Of a stretch of DNA of 64,000 bases, positions 1 through 7,888 are shown piece after piece. The notes under the pieces were generated by a model. That model was given only the letters and a program-made list of their open reading frames with translations, made no database searches and was not told the DNA's origin. Location of the stretch: assembly GCF_012726295.1 (NCBI RefSeq), contig NZ_JABAOB010000009.1, forward strand, positions 124,001-188,000, given 5' to 3'. The first letter of the stretch is position 1; every line of letters begins with the position of its first letter. Source of the stretch: Chitinophaga sp. Ak27 (GTDB lineage: Bacteria > Bacteroidota > Bacteroidia > Chitinophagales > Chitinophagaceae). The translations under genes were made by a program, and so were the position numbers.

Positions 1-140
1 AACACTGGACTGCCTGTGGCGGCCATCATGACGTAAGGATACAATCCCCGCACTCCGATGTATTTAAGCTCAAGGCACGTTATCTCCGCGTCAGGATTAC
101 AGAGGGGGTAGAAGGTATCTGGGAATGGAGCATCAACTAA
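1..140 (+). CDS. C-terminal end of a probable secreted glycosidase (5' truncated by window)
   Basis: An open frame runs from the left edge (first full codon at 3) to a TAA at 138-140 and gives about 45 residues ending in ARYLRVRITEG...GIWEWSIN. The alternating hydrophobic pattern looks like the last strands of a beta-sandwich domain, as found at the end of many Bacteroidota glycoside hydrolases. It lies directly upstream of a GH43 gene on the same strand and is probably in the same operon. The family cannot be named from so short a tail; membership of the glycan-use locus is inferred from context. Confidence 0.6.
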   Translation, partial: HWTACGGHHDVRIQSPHSDVFKLKARYLRVRITEGVEGIWEWSIN

Positions 141-155
141 GTGGAAACAAAATCG

Positions 156-1754
156 ATGAAGAGAAGCATATTTATATCGCTGCTGTATTTTGCATTACTG
201 CCTTTTAGTGTATTGGGTCAGCAAACCGGCAAATGGGGCGACCAGGGGAACGGAACTTACATAAACCCCGTTATTCCAGCCGATTTTAGTGACCTCGATG
301 CCATACGTGTCGGAGATGATTTCTATGCCATATCCTCCACCATGCAGTATGCTCCGGGTATGGCCATTTTGCATTCGCGGGATCTTGTCAACTGGAAAAT
401 AATCAGCCATGTAGTCAACGACCTGACACAAATCAACCCAAACCTGAACTGGAATAAAATGGACAGCTATGGGAAAGGTATCTGGGCAGGTTCCATACGA
501 TATTACAAGGGTAAATTCTGGGTATATTTTGGTACCCCTGATGATGGATTTTTTATGAGTACAGCAGAAAATGCAGCGGGACCATGGACGCCGCTGCACC
601 AGGTGTGGAAGGTGTCAGGCTGGGATGACTGTTGTTCTTTCTGTGATAAAAATGGACAGCTGTATTTCATTGCTACCAACTTTGCGAATGACCCAAAGAA
701 TAACAAGAAGTATAATATACATCTCTTTAAAATGACTTCCGATGGCAAAAGCTTATTGATGGAATCAGATAGCATTATTCATCAATCGCCGGGGAGTGAA
801 GCCAATAAATTGTTCAGGATAAATGGGTATTACTATCATCTGTTCAGTGAGGTAAAAGCCGAAGGGCGGGTATTGATGATGAAACGTGCAAAAAACATCC
901 TCGGGCCCTGGGAAATGAGGCAATTAAACCACGTAAACAAAGCGTTGGATAAAGAGCCTAACCAGGGAGGACTTATAGCGTTGACCAACGGTAAGTGGTA
1001 TTTTTTTACGCATCATGGCACCGGCGATTGGGAAGGCAGGGCAGCCAGCCTGCTGCCGGTTACCTGGCTGGATGGCTGGCCGGTTATTGGGCAACCGGGT
1101 AGGGATGGGATTGGCTCTATGGTTTGGAAGGCTCCTAAGCCAATTAATATTCCAAACATGGAGAAAGGTATATCTGCCAATGATGACTTTGATGCACATA
1201 TTTTGCAGCCGCAATGGGAATGGAACTACCAGCCAAGAGCCGATAAATGGTCATTGACCGAACATCCAGGCATCCTGCGATTACATGCTTTTATGCCGGT
1301 AAATCAAACAGGTAGCAATATCCTGCTGAAAGCCGGTAATACAATCACCCAACGAAGTTTTCGCACCACTTCAAATGAAGTGACTATTAAGATAGACATC
1401 CATGGAATGTGCAATGGCGGCTATGCAGGGCTCACTCATTTTTCAACGGCAATGACCTCCTGTATTGGAGTAAAGCAATTCAATAACTCCCGGTATTTAA
1501 CTTATACAAGTCAGAATAAAGATAGTATCGGGCCGGAAATGAAGAATAATATTGTGTGGCTGAAGTCAGTCTGGGACTACCAGGGGGTTAACAGTTTTTT
1601 TTATAGTGTGGATGGTAAATTGTTTTTACCATTTGGAGAGAAGAACCAGCTGACCTGGGGAAGTTATCGTGGCGACAGGATTGGCATTTTTAATTTTAAT
1701 ACAGCGCAGGAGTGTGGTTTTGTAGACATCGATTTTTTCCATTACAAGTATTAA
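156..1754 (+). CDS. Glycoside hydrolase family 43, secreted (beta-xylosidase / alpha-L-arabinofuranosidase type)
   Basis: Predicted to cleave xylose or arabinose residues from plant glycans in the periplasm or outside the cell. The ATG at 156 starts a clear signal peptide (MKRSIFISLLYFALLPFSVLGQ). A GTG at 141, directly after the preceding stop, would only add METKS and is less likely. The five-bladed propeller domain fills roughly residues 30-320. The base Asp lies in the FSDLDAIRVGDDFY segment (D46) and the general-acid Glu in the GSEANKLFRINGYYY segment. The last ~190 residues look like the concanavalin-like domain (DUF1349 type) common in GH43 enzymes. The total of 532 residues fits the two-domain form. 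Exact substrate cannot be read from sequence. Confidence 0.9.
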   Translation: MKRSIFISLLYFALLPFSVLGQQTGKWGDQGNGTYINPVIPADFSDLDAIRVGDDFYAISSTMQYAPGMAILHSRDLVNWKIISHVVNDLTQINPNLNWNKMDSYGKGIWAGSIRYYKGKFWVYFGTPDDGFFMSTAENAAGPWTPLHQVWKVSGWDDCCSFCDKNGQLYFIATNFANDPKNNKKYNIHLFKMTSDGKSLLMESDSIIHQSPGSEANKLFRINGYYYHLFSEVKAEGRVLMMKRAKNILGPWEMRQLNHVNKALDKEPNQGGLIALTNGKWYFFTHHGTGDWEGRAASLLPVTWLDGWPVIGQPGRDGIGSMVWKAPKPINIPNMEKGISANDDFDAHILQPQWEWNYQPRADKWSLTEHPGILRLHAFMPVNQTGSNILLKAGNTITQRSFRTTSNEVTIKIDIHGMCNGGYAGLTHFSTAMTSCIGVKQFNNSRYLTYTSQNKDSIGPEMKNNIVWLKSVWDYQGVNSFFYSVDGKLFLPFGEKNQLTWGSYRGDRIGIFNFNTAQECGFVDIDFFHYKY

Positions 1755-1840
1755 AGTAATTATTTCCAGGCAACCACCCTTAGCAGTTTATCGTATAGGA
1801 TGAATATTGTCATTTTAACATTTATCTAATTGAAAAACCT

Positions 1841-3055
1841 ATGAAACTAATGAGAATGAGTACCATTGGGAGCGTGCTTTTATTTTTTATCGTAACATCC
1901 TGTAGGAAGGAAATGGCTGATGCCGCAGGGAAGCTGGCATTAAACAATCATGATACGGTATTTGTGCACCCGGGGTTACTGCATAAACAAGCTGATTTCG
2001 ACCGCATGAAAAGCAAGGTGGAGGCAGGAGCAGAACCATGGGTTTCCGGTTGGAACCGCCTGACCTCCAACTCACATAGCGGCCTTGGCTGGCAGCCCAA
2101 CCCGGCAGATACCGTTTACCGCGGCAGTGATGGCGTTCACCGGGAGAACTACGGGCAATTATATAACGATATTGCGGCGGCTTATGCAACCGCTTTGAGA
2201 TGGAAGGTTTCAGGTGATAAGTTATATGCAGAGAAGTCTATTCAAATCATGAACGCGTGGTCAGCCAGGTTGAAACGCATCGCAGGCAACAATGATGCTA
2301 ACCTGGCCGCAGGATTATACGGTTACCAGTTTGCCAATGCCGCAGAAATAATGAGAAGTTATAGTGGCTGGGCTCCTGCGGATTTCAGGAGATTCCAGCA
2401 AATGATGCGGAACGTTTTCTATCCCATGAATCATTCCTTCCTCACAAGAAGGGAGAGGTGTATGAGCCATTTCTATGCAAACTGGGATCTGTGTGTTATG
2501 AACTCCATTCTCGCTATAGGCGTGTTGTGCGACGACCGTGATCTATATAATGAAGCAATCGGCTATTTTAAATATGGCGCAGGAAATGGCGCTATCTCCC
2601 ATGCTGTTTATTTTATTCATCCCGATGGCCTGGGGCAGTGGCAGGAAAGCGGCCGTGATCAGGGACACACTACACTTGGTATTGGTTTGATGGGAACATT
2701 TTGTGAAATGGCCTGGAACCAGGGTGATGATATGTATGGTTATGATAACAACCGCTTCTTGAAAGGAGCAGAATATGTGGCTGCCTATAATCTCGGCGAC
2801 TCGGTTTCCTTTAAACCCTATACCAATTGTGTGGGCGTTGTACAAAACGTTATCAGCAGCGGTAGCCGGGGAAATACCCGCCCCGTTTGGGAGCTGGTGT
2901 ATAATCACTATGTGAACCGCAAAGGACTGGCAGCTCCTAATTGTGCGCGGTTTGCCCAAAAAGTGCGGCCAGAGGGCGGCGGCGGAAATTATGGGCCCAA
3001 CAGCGGAGGCTTTGATCAACTGGGCTATGGCACATTAACTTTCTCGCTGAAATAA
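1841..3055 (+). CDS. Alginate-lyase-fold (PF05426-type) lipoprotein
   Basis: Probable polysaccharide lyase or related enzyme with an (alpha/alpha) toroid fold. The N-terminus has a lipoprotein signal ending FFIVTSC (C21), so it is likely anchored in the envelope. The segment HPGLLHKQADFDRMKSKV near residue 45 is the usual entry to this family. The blocks SHFYANWDLCVMNS and ESGRDQGHTTLG match the conserved centre of family members from Bacteroidota. Family members act on alginate and on other uronate-containing glycans, so alginate itself is not implied. It follows the GH43 gene by 86 bases and ends at a strong terminator, so it likely closes that transcription unit. Confidence 0.85.
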   Translation: MKLMRMSTIGSVLLFFIVTSCRKEMADAAGKLALNNHDTVFVHPGLLHKQADFDRMKSKVEAGAEPWVSGWNRLTSNSHSGLGWQPNPADTVYRGSDGVHRENYGQLYNDIAAAYATALRWKVSGDKLYAEKSIQIMNAWSARLKRIAGNNDANLAAGLYGYQFANAAEIMRSYSGWAPADFRRFQQMMRNVFYPMNHSFLTRRERCMSHFYANWDLCVMNSILAIGVLCDDRDLYNEAIGYFKYGAGNGAISHAVYFIHPDGLGQWQESGRDQGHTTLGIGLMGTFCEMAWNQGDDMYGYDNNRFLKGAEYVAAYNLGDSVSFKPYTNCVGVVQNVISSGSRGNTRPVWELVYNHYVNRKGLAAPNCARFAQKVRPEGGGGNYGPNSGGFDQLGYGTLTFSLK

Positions 3056-3125
3056 ATAGCCGTCCTGTTAAGACTGGATAACCTGCCTGGCGGGAAACTG
3101 GTTAATAATCTTACAAATAAAAAGG

Positions 3126-3162
3126 ATACCAGTGCGGGGAAATCTCCCTGTACTGGTATTTT
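3126..3162 (+). terminator. Rho-independent terminator after the lyase gene
   Basis: A 15-bp stem (3126-3140 paired with 3145-3159, two G-U pairs, loop AATC) is followed by TTTT. It lies 70 bases beyond the lyase stop codon, so the GH127 gene downstream probably has its own promoter. Confidence 0.8.
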
Positions 3163-3228
3163 GCTTATCTGCCGGAAGACGAATTTCCCTTTGCCGGTAA
3201 CGCTTATACATAATTGTTCAATATTTAC

Positions 3229-3259
3229 TTTGAATAAATAAAATTTAATTGTTAATTTG
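3229..3259 (+). promoter_or_regulatory. Candidate Bacteroidota-type promoter for the GH127 gene
   Basis: TTTG at 3229-3232 is followed after about 19-20 bases by TTAATTTG (3252-3259), one mismatch from the TAnnTTTG -7 consensus. The ATG at 3281 would then have a short leader. This is pattern matching only. Confidence 0.4.
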
Positions 3260-3280
3260 ACAATTATTCCACGTGCGTAT

Positions 3281-5605
3281 ATGAAAAAACTGTTCATTTG
3301 GCTGCTGGCATATATTCCTGTTAATGTAGCCGCTCAATCCACTCAATTGCAAACATTTGCTCCGGGCGAGGTCCGGCTGCTACCCGGGCTTTTCCTGGAT
3401 GCTCAGCATACGGATGAAAAATATATGTTGTCCCTGGATCCCGACCGCCTGCTGGCTCCATTTCTGAAGGATGCGGGAATCGCCGTAAAGAAAGAAAACT
3501 ATAGGAACTGGGAGAGCTCCGGATTGGATGGACATATCGGTGGACATTACCTATCAGCCCTTTCATTGATGTATGCTGCCACCGGAAAGCAGGTATACCT
3601 GCAGCGGTTGCATTATATGCTGGACCAGTTGGAACATTGTCAGCTAAAGAATGGCAACGGTTACCTGGGAGGAGTTCCAGACGGGAAGAAGCTCTGGAAG
3701 CAGGTGGAGGAAGGTAAAGGAGATGCCGTTACCAAAAGATGGGTACCCTGGTATAACGTGCATAAAACAATGAACGGGCTATTGGATGCCTGGACATTGA
3801 CAGCCAGCACACAAGCCCGCGATATGCTGCTGCGGCTTTGCCGTTGGAGCCGGGAGGTGACCAGGAATCTCAGCGATGAGCAGATGCAACTGATGCTGCA
3901 GACAGAATTCGGTGGAATGAACGAAATTTTTGCCGCAGTTGCAGCGCAAACCGGCGACACTACCTGGCTTCAGATGGCCAGGCGTTTCACCCATCAGAAA
4001 TTACTCGAGCCGCTCAGCAGGCATACAGATGCGCTTACCGGCTTACACGCCAATACCCAGATCCCCAAAGTGGTTGGCTTTATGCGAACCGGGATAGTAG
4101 GCCAGGATACCGTATTGGAAGATGCTTCGGCATTCTTTTGGAACACGGTGGTAACACATAGAAGTATCTCCATAGGAGGTAATAGCGTACGTGAACATTT
4201 CCATGCTGCTGATAATTTCCGGGCTATGCTGGAAAGCCCTGAAGGACCTGAAACCTGCAACAGCTATAACATGCTGAAACTAACCAGGCTGCTTTTTTTG
4301 CATCATCCTGACCGGAAGTTTATCGACTACTATGAACGCACGCTCTATAATCATATTCTTTCCTCCCAGCATCCCAATGGAGGTTTTGTATATTTTACCC
4401 CCATACATCCTATGCATTACCGGGTGTATTCTACCCCCCAGAATGCGATGTGGTGTTGCGTGGGAACGGGCCTGGAAAATCACGGGAAGTACACGGAGCT
4501 GATCTATGCTCATTCGAAAGATTCCCTTTATGTAAATCTGTTTATTCCTTCCGTGTTACAATGGAAGAGCAAATCGCTGAAGGTGGTGCAAGAAACCCGG
4601 TTTCCATTGGAAGAGAGTTCGTCGTTGAAACTCACTTTAAAAAAGCCGGAACTATTAACCATAGCGGTGCGCGTGCCAGAATGGGTGAACAATAAGATGC
4701 CTGTTACCGTTAACGGCCAGCCTGTTATTACCACCGCAGCGGCTTCTGGTTATGTATTTATCCGCCGCACGTGGAAGAATGGCGATCTGGTGAAAATCCA
4801 TCTTCCTATGGAAGCACGTACAGAAGGTTTGCCAGACAGTACTCATTGGGTTTCCTTTTTGTATGGACCGATTGTACTCGCTGCAGCCACCGATACGCTC
4901 AATATGCCTGGTTTATATGCAGATACCAGCCGTTGGGGCCAGATTGCACACGGGAGCCTACGTCCGATGTCGGCTGCTCCGGTGCTGAAACTGGAGGGGC
5001 CGGGGCCTGTCAGGTTACAAAGTGCAGGCAAACCGCTGGAATTTACTGTGAATAATTTCCTCTCAGGGACAACCTTTAGTCAACTCAAACTGATACCGTT
5101 TTATAAAATACATGATAGCCGGTATATGCTTTACTGGCCTTATGCTGGCCGGGCGGAGCGTGGCAAATTGCCGGGCCAGCAGGAAGAGGAATGGCTGCAC
5201 TTAGACAGCCTCACGGTTGACAGGGTGTATGCCGGTGAACAACAGCCTGAGGCTGACCATCAATGGGAGGATGGGGGCAGCACGACTGGCGTTTTGGAGG
5301 ATCAGCATTTCAGAGTAACATCGTATTGGTTTGCTTATACCCTGCAAGCGCCCGCAGCTGGAAGGTATCAATTATACGTCCGTTACCGGTATACTAATGC
5401 CGCCGATTGTGGAAGTGTTATCATAGGAAACAAGAGCCTGGCCGAGCTATGTGGGCAGGCCAACCACGATATGAATGATCAGGTCAAAGTAATGGATATC
5501 TCCAGTCAGGTAGGCGCTGCGGCCCCGGTAAAAGTAATTTTTAAGGCTGCTTCGGGCAGGGCTACGCCGCGCATCATGGAGGTGAGGCTGCTAAAGGCTT
5601 TATAG
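3281..5605 (+). CDS. GH127 beta-L-arabinofuranosidase (DUF1680 family), secreted
   Basis: Hydrolyses beta-L-arabinofuranosyl linkages, typically in hydroxyproline-linked arabinans and pectic side chains. ATG 3281 starts a signal peptide (MKKLFIWLLAYIPVNVAAQ); an in-frame TTG at 3257 is less likely. The DUF1680 catalytic region covers about residues 30-560. It contains the Zn site known from HypBA1: E324 and C326 in PEGPETCNSYNM, and the paired C392-C393 in AMWCCVGTG. A C-terminal beta-sandwich of about 130 residues follows, possibly carbohydrate binding. At 774 residues it is longer than the ~650-residue minimal enzymes because of this extension. Together with the GH43 gene it points to arabinose-containing plant glycans. 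Confidence 0.93.
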   Translation: MKKLFIWLLAYIPVNVAAQSTQLQTFAPGEVRLLPGLFLDAQHTDEKYMLSLDPDRLLAPFLKDAGIAVKKENYRNWESSGLDGHIGGHYLSALSLMYAATGKQVYLQRLHYMLDQLEHCQLKNGNGYLGGVPDGKKLWKQVEEGKGDAVTKRWVPWYNVHKTMNGLLDAWTLTASTQARDMLLRLCRWSREVTRNLSDEQMQLMLQTEFGGMNEIFAAVAAQTGDTTWLQMARRFTHQKLLEPLSRHTDALTGLHANTQIPKVVGFMRTGIVGQDTVLEDASAFFWNTVVTHRSISIGGNSVREHFHAADNFRAMLESPEGPETCNSYNMLKLTRLLFLHHPDRKFIDYYERTLYNHILSSQHPNGGFVYFTPIHPMHYRVYSTPQNAMWCCVGTGLENHGKYTELIYAHSKDSLYVNLFIPSVLQWKSKSLKVVQETRFPLEESSSLKLTLKKPELLTIAVRVPEWVNNKMPVTVNGQPVITTAAASGYVFIRRTWKNGDLVKIHLPMEARTEGLPDSTHWVSFLYGPIVLAAATDTLNMPGLYADTSRWGQIAHGSLRPMSAAPVLKLEGPGPVRLQSAGKPLEFTVNNFLSGTTFSQLKLIPFYKIHDSRYMLYWPYAGRAERGKLPGQQEEEWLHLDSLTVDRVYAGEQQPEADHQWEDGGSTTGVLEDQHFRVTSYWFAYTLQAPAAGRYQLYVRYRYTNAADCGSVIIGNKSLAELCGQANHDMNDQVKVMDISSQVGAAAPVKVIFKAASGRATPRIMEVRLLKAL

Positions 5606-5785
5606 ATGATAGGAATCACCAGGTGATTGTTGCTGAAATTATATCCGCCATTCTAATTTCAAACCTATTATCATTAAATATGGTTGAGCTGCTGCAGCAG
5701 GTTCCTTAAGGAGAAAGAGGAACCAGGAAAGTGCAGGAAAGCGATTGGAGAAACGCTTTTCAACAAACTTTTCGCTGCAGTGAGC

Positions 5786-6298
5786 TTACCAATCTTTCCT
5801 CCATACCACTTTTGCCACGGCTGCTCCCCCGCTTGTAGGCGTAGTAACCGTATATGTCAGCAGGTTATTTTTCAATGAATAGGTACGTACCTGCGCAACG
5901 CCTTCCCAATTTGGATAAAATGCATGTTGAATATTGAATACAATTATTTGTTTGTTTGCATCAATAGTATAGGTTCCAAAATGGGAATTATTTCCTCGCA
6001 CTAACGTCGCATTTTCTTCCGTTGTAGCTTTATCTTTGTCATTGGCCAGCACTTTATTTCGATTAACCTTTAGTATCTGGATCGCGTACTTTCCTGTCTT
6101 TGTAAAAATGAGCATTCCAGCGGGATGTTCGCCATAGGGAGAAACTTTACTGCCATCAGCATTTATATTTTCAACTGAGATAAGCGACCATGTGCCCCAA
6201 AATTGCTCCTGGCTTTTATAAATTGTCATTCCTTTCTTATCCTGTCCCTGTACAAAAGTGAAAAACATCGTAAAGATGAGAAATCCTATATGTTTCAT
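5786..6298 (-). CDS. Lipocalin-like secreted protein
   Basis: A 170-residue protein with a signal peptide (MKHIGFLIFTMFFTFVQGQ) and a single lipocalin-like barrel. The WGTWSLISVE opening, the HPAGMLIFTKTGKYAIQI strand pair and the FGTYTIDANKQIIVFNI segment are typical of the Lipocalin_5 group. Such proteins are thought to bind small hydrophobic ligands; no function can be assigned. It starts 6 bases after the stop of the SDR-like gene, so the two are probably co-transcribed from the promoter region shared with the AraC gene. Confidence 0.75.
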   Translation of the reverse strand: MKHIGFLIFTMFFTFVQGQDKKGMTIYKSQEQFWGTWSLISVENINADGSKVSPYGEHPAGMLIFTKTGKYAIQILKVNRNKVLANDKDKATTEENATLVRGNNSHFGTYTIDANKQIIVFNIQHAFYPNWEGVAQVRTYSLKNNLLTYTVTTPTSGGAAVAKVVWRKDW

Positions 6299-6304
6299 GA
6301 TAAA

Positions 6305-6871
6305 TTATTGTTTATTATAACCAACTCTTATAATTTCCCCATTTATTGGTGTTTCCAGACATTTTTTATAAGCGGCTATTAATTCATCTTCACCAATATC
6401 CGAAACCTTAGAAGGGCTGATAACATTCAGTCTTATTCCCCTGGGCATTTCCTGTGCCGCCGCCATTACGAAGCTATTGATTGCTCCATTGACAAATGCT
6501 TTCCCCGACGAGCCCTTAGCAGGCAATTCACCCATTTTCCCGGAGATAAGGGTGATCGAACCATTATCCTCCAGGCACTGTATGCCGGAAAGCACCAGGT
6601 TGATCTGTGGCCATAGCTTTTGCTGGATACCAACCATGAAATGCTCCTTATTCATTGTAGACAGGCTACCTGTAATACTATCGCCAGCAGTACAAATAAT
6701 TGCGTTAACATTGGATACCTGTTTAAATAAACTTTCCAGGGCGGCTGCTGAAGAGATATCAGCCATAATAGCCCCGGTGTTTCTTCCTACTGTGATGACG
6801 TCATGCTCTTTCATAGCAGCGCTAACGATCTTACCAATGGTGCCGGCTGCACCAACCATTAAAATTTTCAT
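6305..6871 (-). CDS. Short-chain dehydrogenase-like NAD(P)-binding protein (atypical, no YxxxK)
   Basis: A small Rossmann protein of about 188 residues. ATG 6871 places the nucleotide-binding MKILMVGAAGTIGKIV at the N-terminus; an upstream extension MYIFVNINSNK is unlikely. The CTAGDS segment replaces the usual NNAG, and the region that normally carries Tyr-x-x-x-Lys reads GSSGKAFVNGAINSF, so the catalytic Tyr is absent while a Lys remains. The family of short 'SDR' proteins without Tyr is known, but the reaction here is unknown. It is divergent from an AraC regulator, which may control it. Confidence 0.8.
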   Translation of the reverse strand: MKILMVGAAGTIGKIVSAAMKEHDVITVGRNTGAIMADISSAAALESLFKQVSNVNAIICTAGDSITGSLSTMNKEHFMVGIQQKLWPQINLVLSGIQCLEDNGSITLISGKMGELPAKGSSGKAFVNGAINSFVMAAAQEMPRGIRLNVISPSKVSDIGEDELIAAYKKCLETPINGEIIRVGYNKQ

Positions 6872-6915
6872 TTTATTTGAATTTATATTGACAAAAATAT
6901 ACAAGGAGGCTATTA

Positions 6916-6945
6916 TTGTAGTTGTACATTATTGCGCTAATTTTG
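6916..6945 (+). promoter_or_regulatory. Bacteroidota-type promoter of the AraC gene
   Basis: TTG (6916-6918) is followed by exactly 19 bases and a perfect -7 element TAATTTTG (6938-6945). Transcription would start near 6952, only a few bases before ATG 6958, giving a very short leader. Confidence 0.6.
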
Positions 6946-6957
6946 TATTTTTATAAC

Positions 6958-7800
6958 ATGGGGCGGGAAACTTTACACCAACAGTATGAAATTGAATGGA
7001 AGGAATTAGATTGCTTCGAAAAGCCTTTTAAGCGCAATAATTTCTTTGAACTGATCTATGTGATGGAAGGCACCGGCGTGCAGTTTGTCAATAATCACCA
7101 ATTTAATTACCGGAAAGGAAATCTATTTTTATTAACCCCACAAGACAGTTACTCTTTTGATATTGATCAGAAAACGCGTTTCTTTTTTCTAAGATTTAAT
7201 GAATCATATATTAAAGAAAAATCGGGCAAGGATCAGGATACGGTAACGCATGTAGCGTATATTTTACAAAATGCCAGCCACAGGCCGGGATGCATCCTAA
7301 AGAATAAGGCTGACAAGCCTTTTATTTTTTCACTGGTAAATGCTATTCTTGATGAGCAGACCAGGCAACAGATCTATTACACGCGTATTTCGGAACAAAT
7401 TGTTAGTACCATCATTACTGTTGTAGCAAGAAATATTGCGTTAAAACTGCCCAAGAATATAAAGGAAAATACAGGTGAGCCTATTTTGGAAATATTGAAT
7501 TATATACAGGTAAACATTTTTGAACCCGGGAAACTCAAAACTAAAAATTTAAGCCGTCACTTTAATATTTCAACAAATTACCTGGGCCGGTATTTCAAAA
7601 CGCAAACTGGTGAAACATTACAGCATTATATTACTCATTATAAGGTCAGATTAGTGCAAACGAGGCTATTGCACAGCGATATGCGTATGAGTGAGATCGC
7701 CTACGAGCTTGGATTTACGGATGAAAGTCATCTAAACCGCATTTTTAAGAAGTATAACGGGATAAGCCCTACGGAGTTTAAAAGAGCGGGAAAAAGATAA
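6958..7800 (+). CDS. AraC-family transcriptional regulator
   Basis: A 280-residue one-component regulator. ATG 6958 was chosen because an upstream extension would overlap the promoter. The N-terminal half (FFELIYVMEGTGVQFV) is a cupin-like effector domain. The C-terminal ~100 residues carry two helix-turn-helix motifs, the first in LSRHFNISTNYLGRYFK and the second in SEIAYELGFTDESHLNRIFK, ending in the family signature NGISPTEFKR. It is transcribed away from the SDR-like/lipocalin pair, which is its most likely target. The ligand is unknown. It ends before a bidirectional terminator. Confidence 0.9.
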   Translation: MGRETLHQQYEIEWKELDCFEKPFKRNNFFELIYVMEGTGVQFVNNHQFNYRKGNLFLLTPQDSYSFDIDQKTRFFFLRFNESYIKEKSGKDQDTVTHVAYILQNASHRPGCILKNKADKPFIFSLVNAILDEQTRQQIYYTRISEQIVSTIITVVARNIALKLPKNIKENTGEPILEILNYIQVNIFEPGKLKTKNLSRHFNISTNYLGRYFKTQTGETLQHYITHYKVRLVQTRLLHSDMRMSEIAYELGFTDESHLNRIFKKYNGISPTEFKRAGKR

Positions 7801-7825
7801 AAGTATAAAATGTAACAGTGCCATT

Positions 7826-7873
7826 ATACAAAGCATCCGTTTCAGACGGTCGTCCGAAACGGATGCTTTGTAT
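7826..7873. terminator. Bidirectional terminator between AraC and susD
   Basis: Perfect 18-bp inverted repeat (7826-7843 and 7856-7873; arm core AAAGCATCCGTTTC) with a 12-base loop. It sits between the converging ends of the AraC gene (+) and the susD-like gene (-). The A/T-rich outer arms would act as poly-U tracts in either direction. Confidence 0.85.
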
Positions 7874-7888
7874 GAATGACGTATGCTG

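Noticed and set aside
5684-5878. 64-codon open frame after the GH127 gene
   Set aside because: It runs into the lipocalin-like gene on the other strand and its sequence resembles nothing; no start context.
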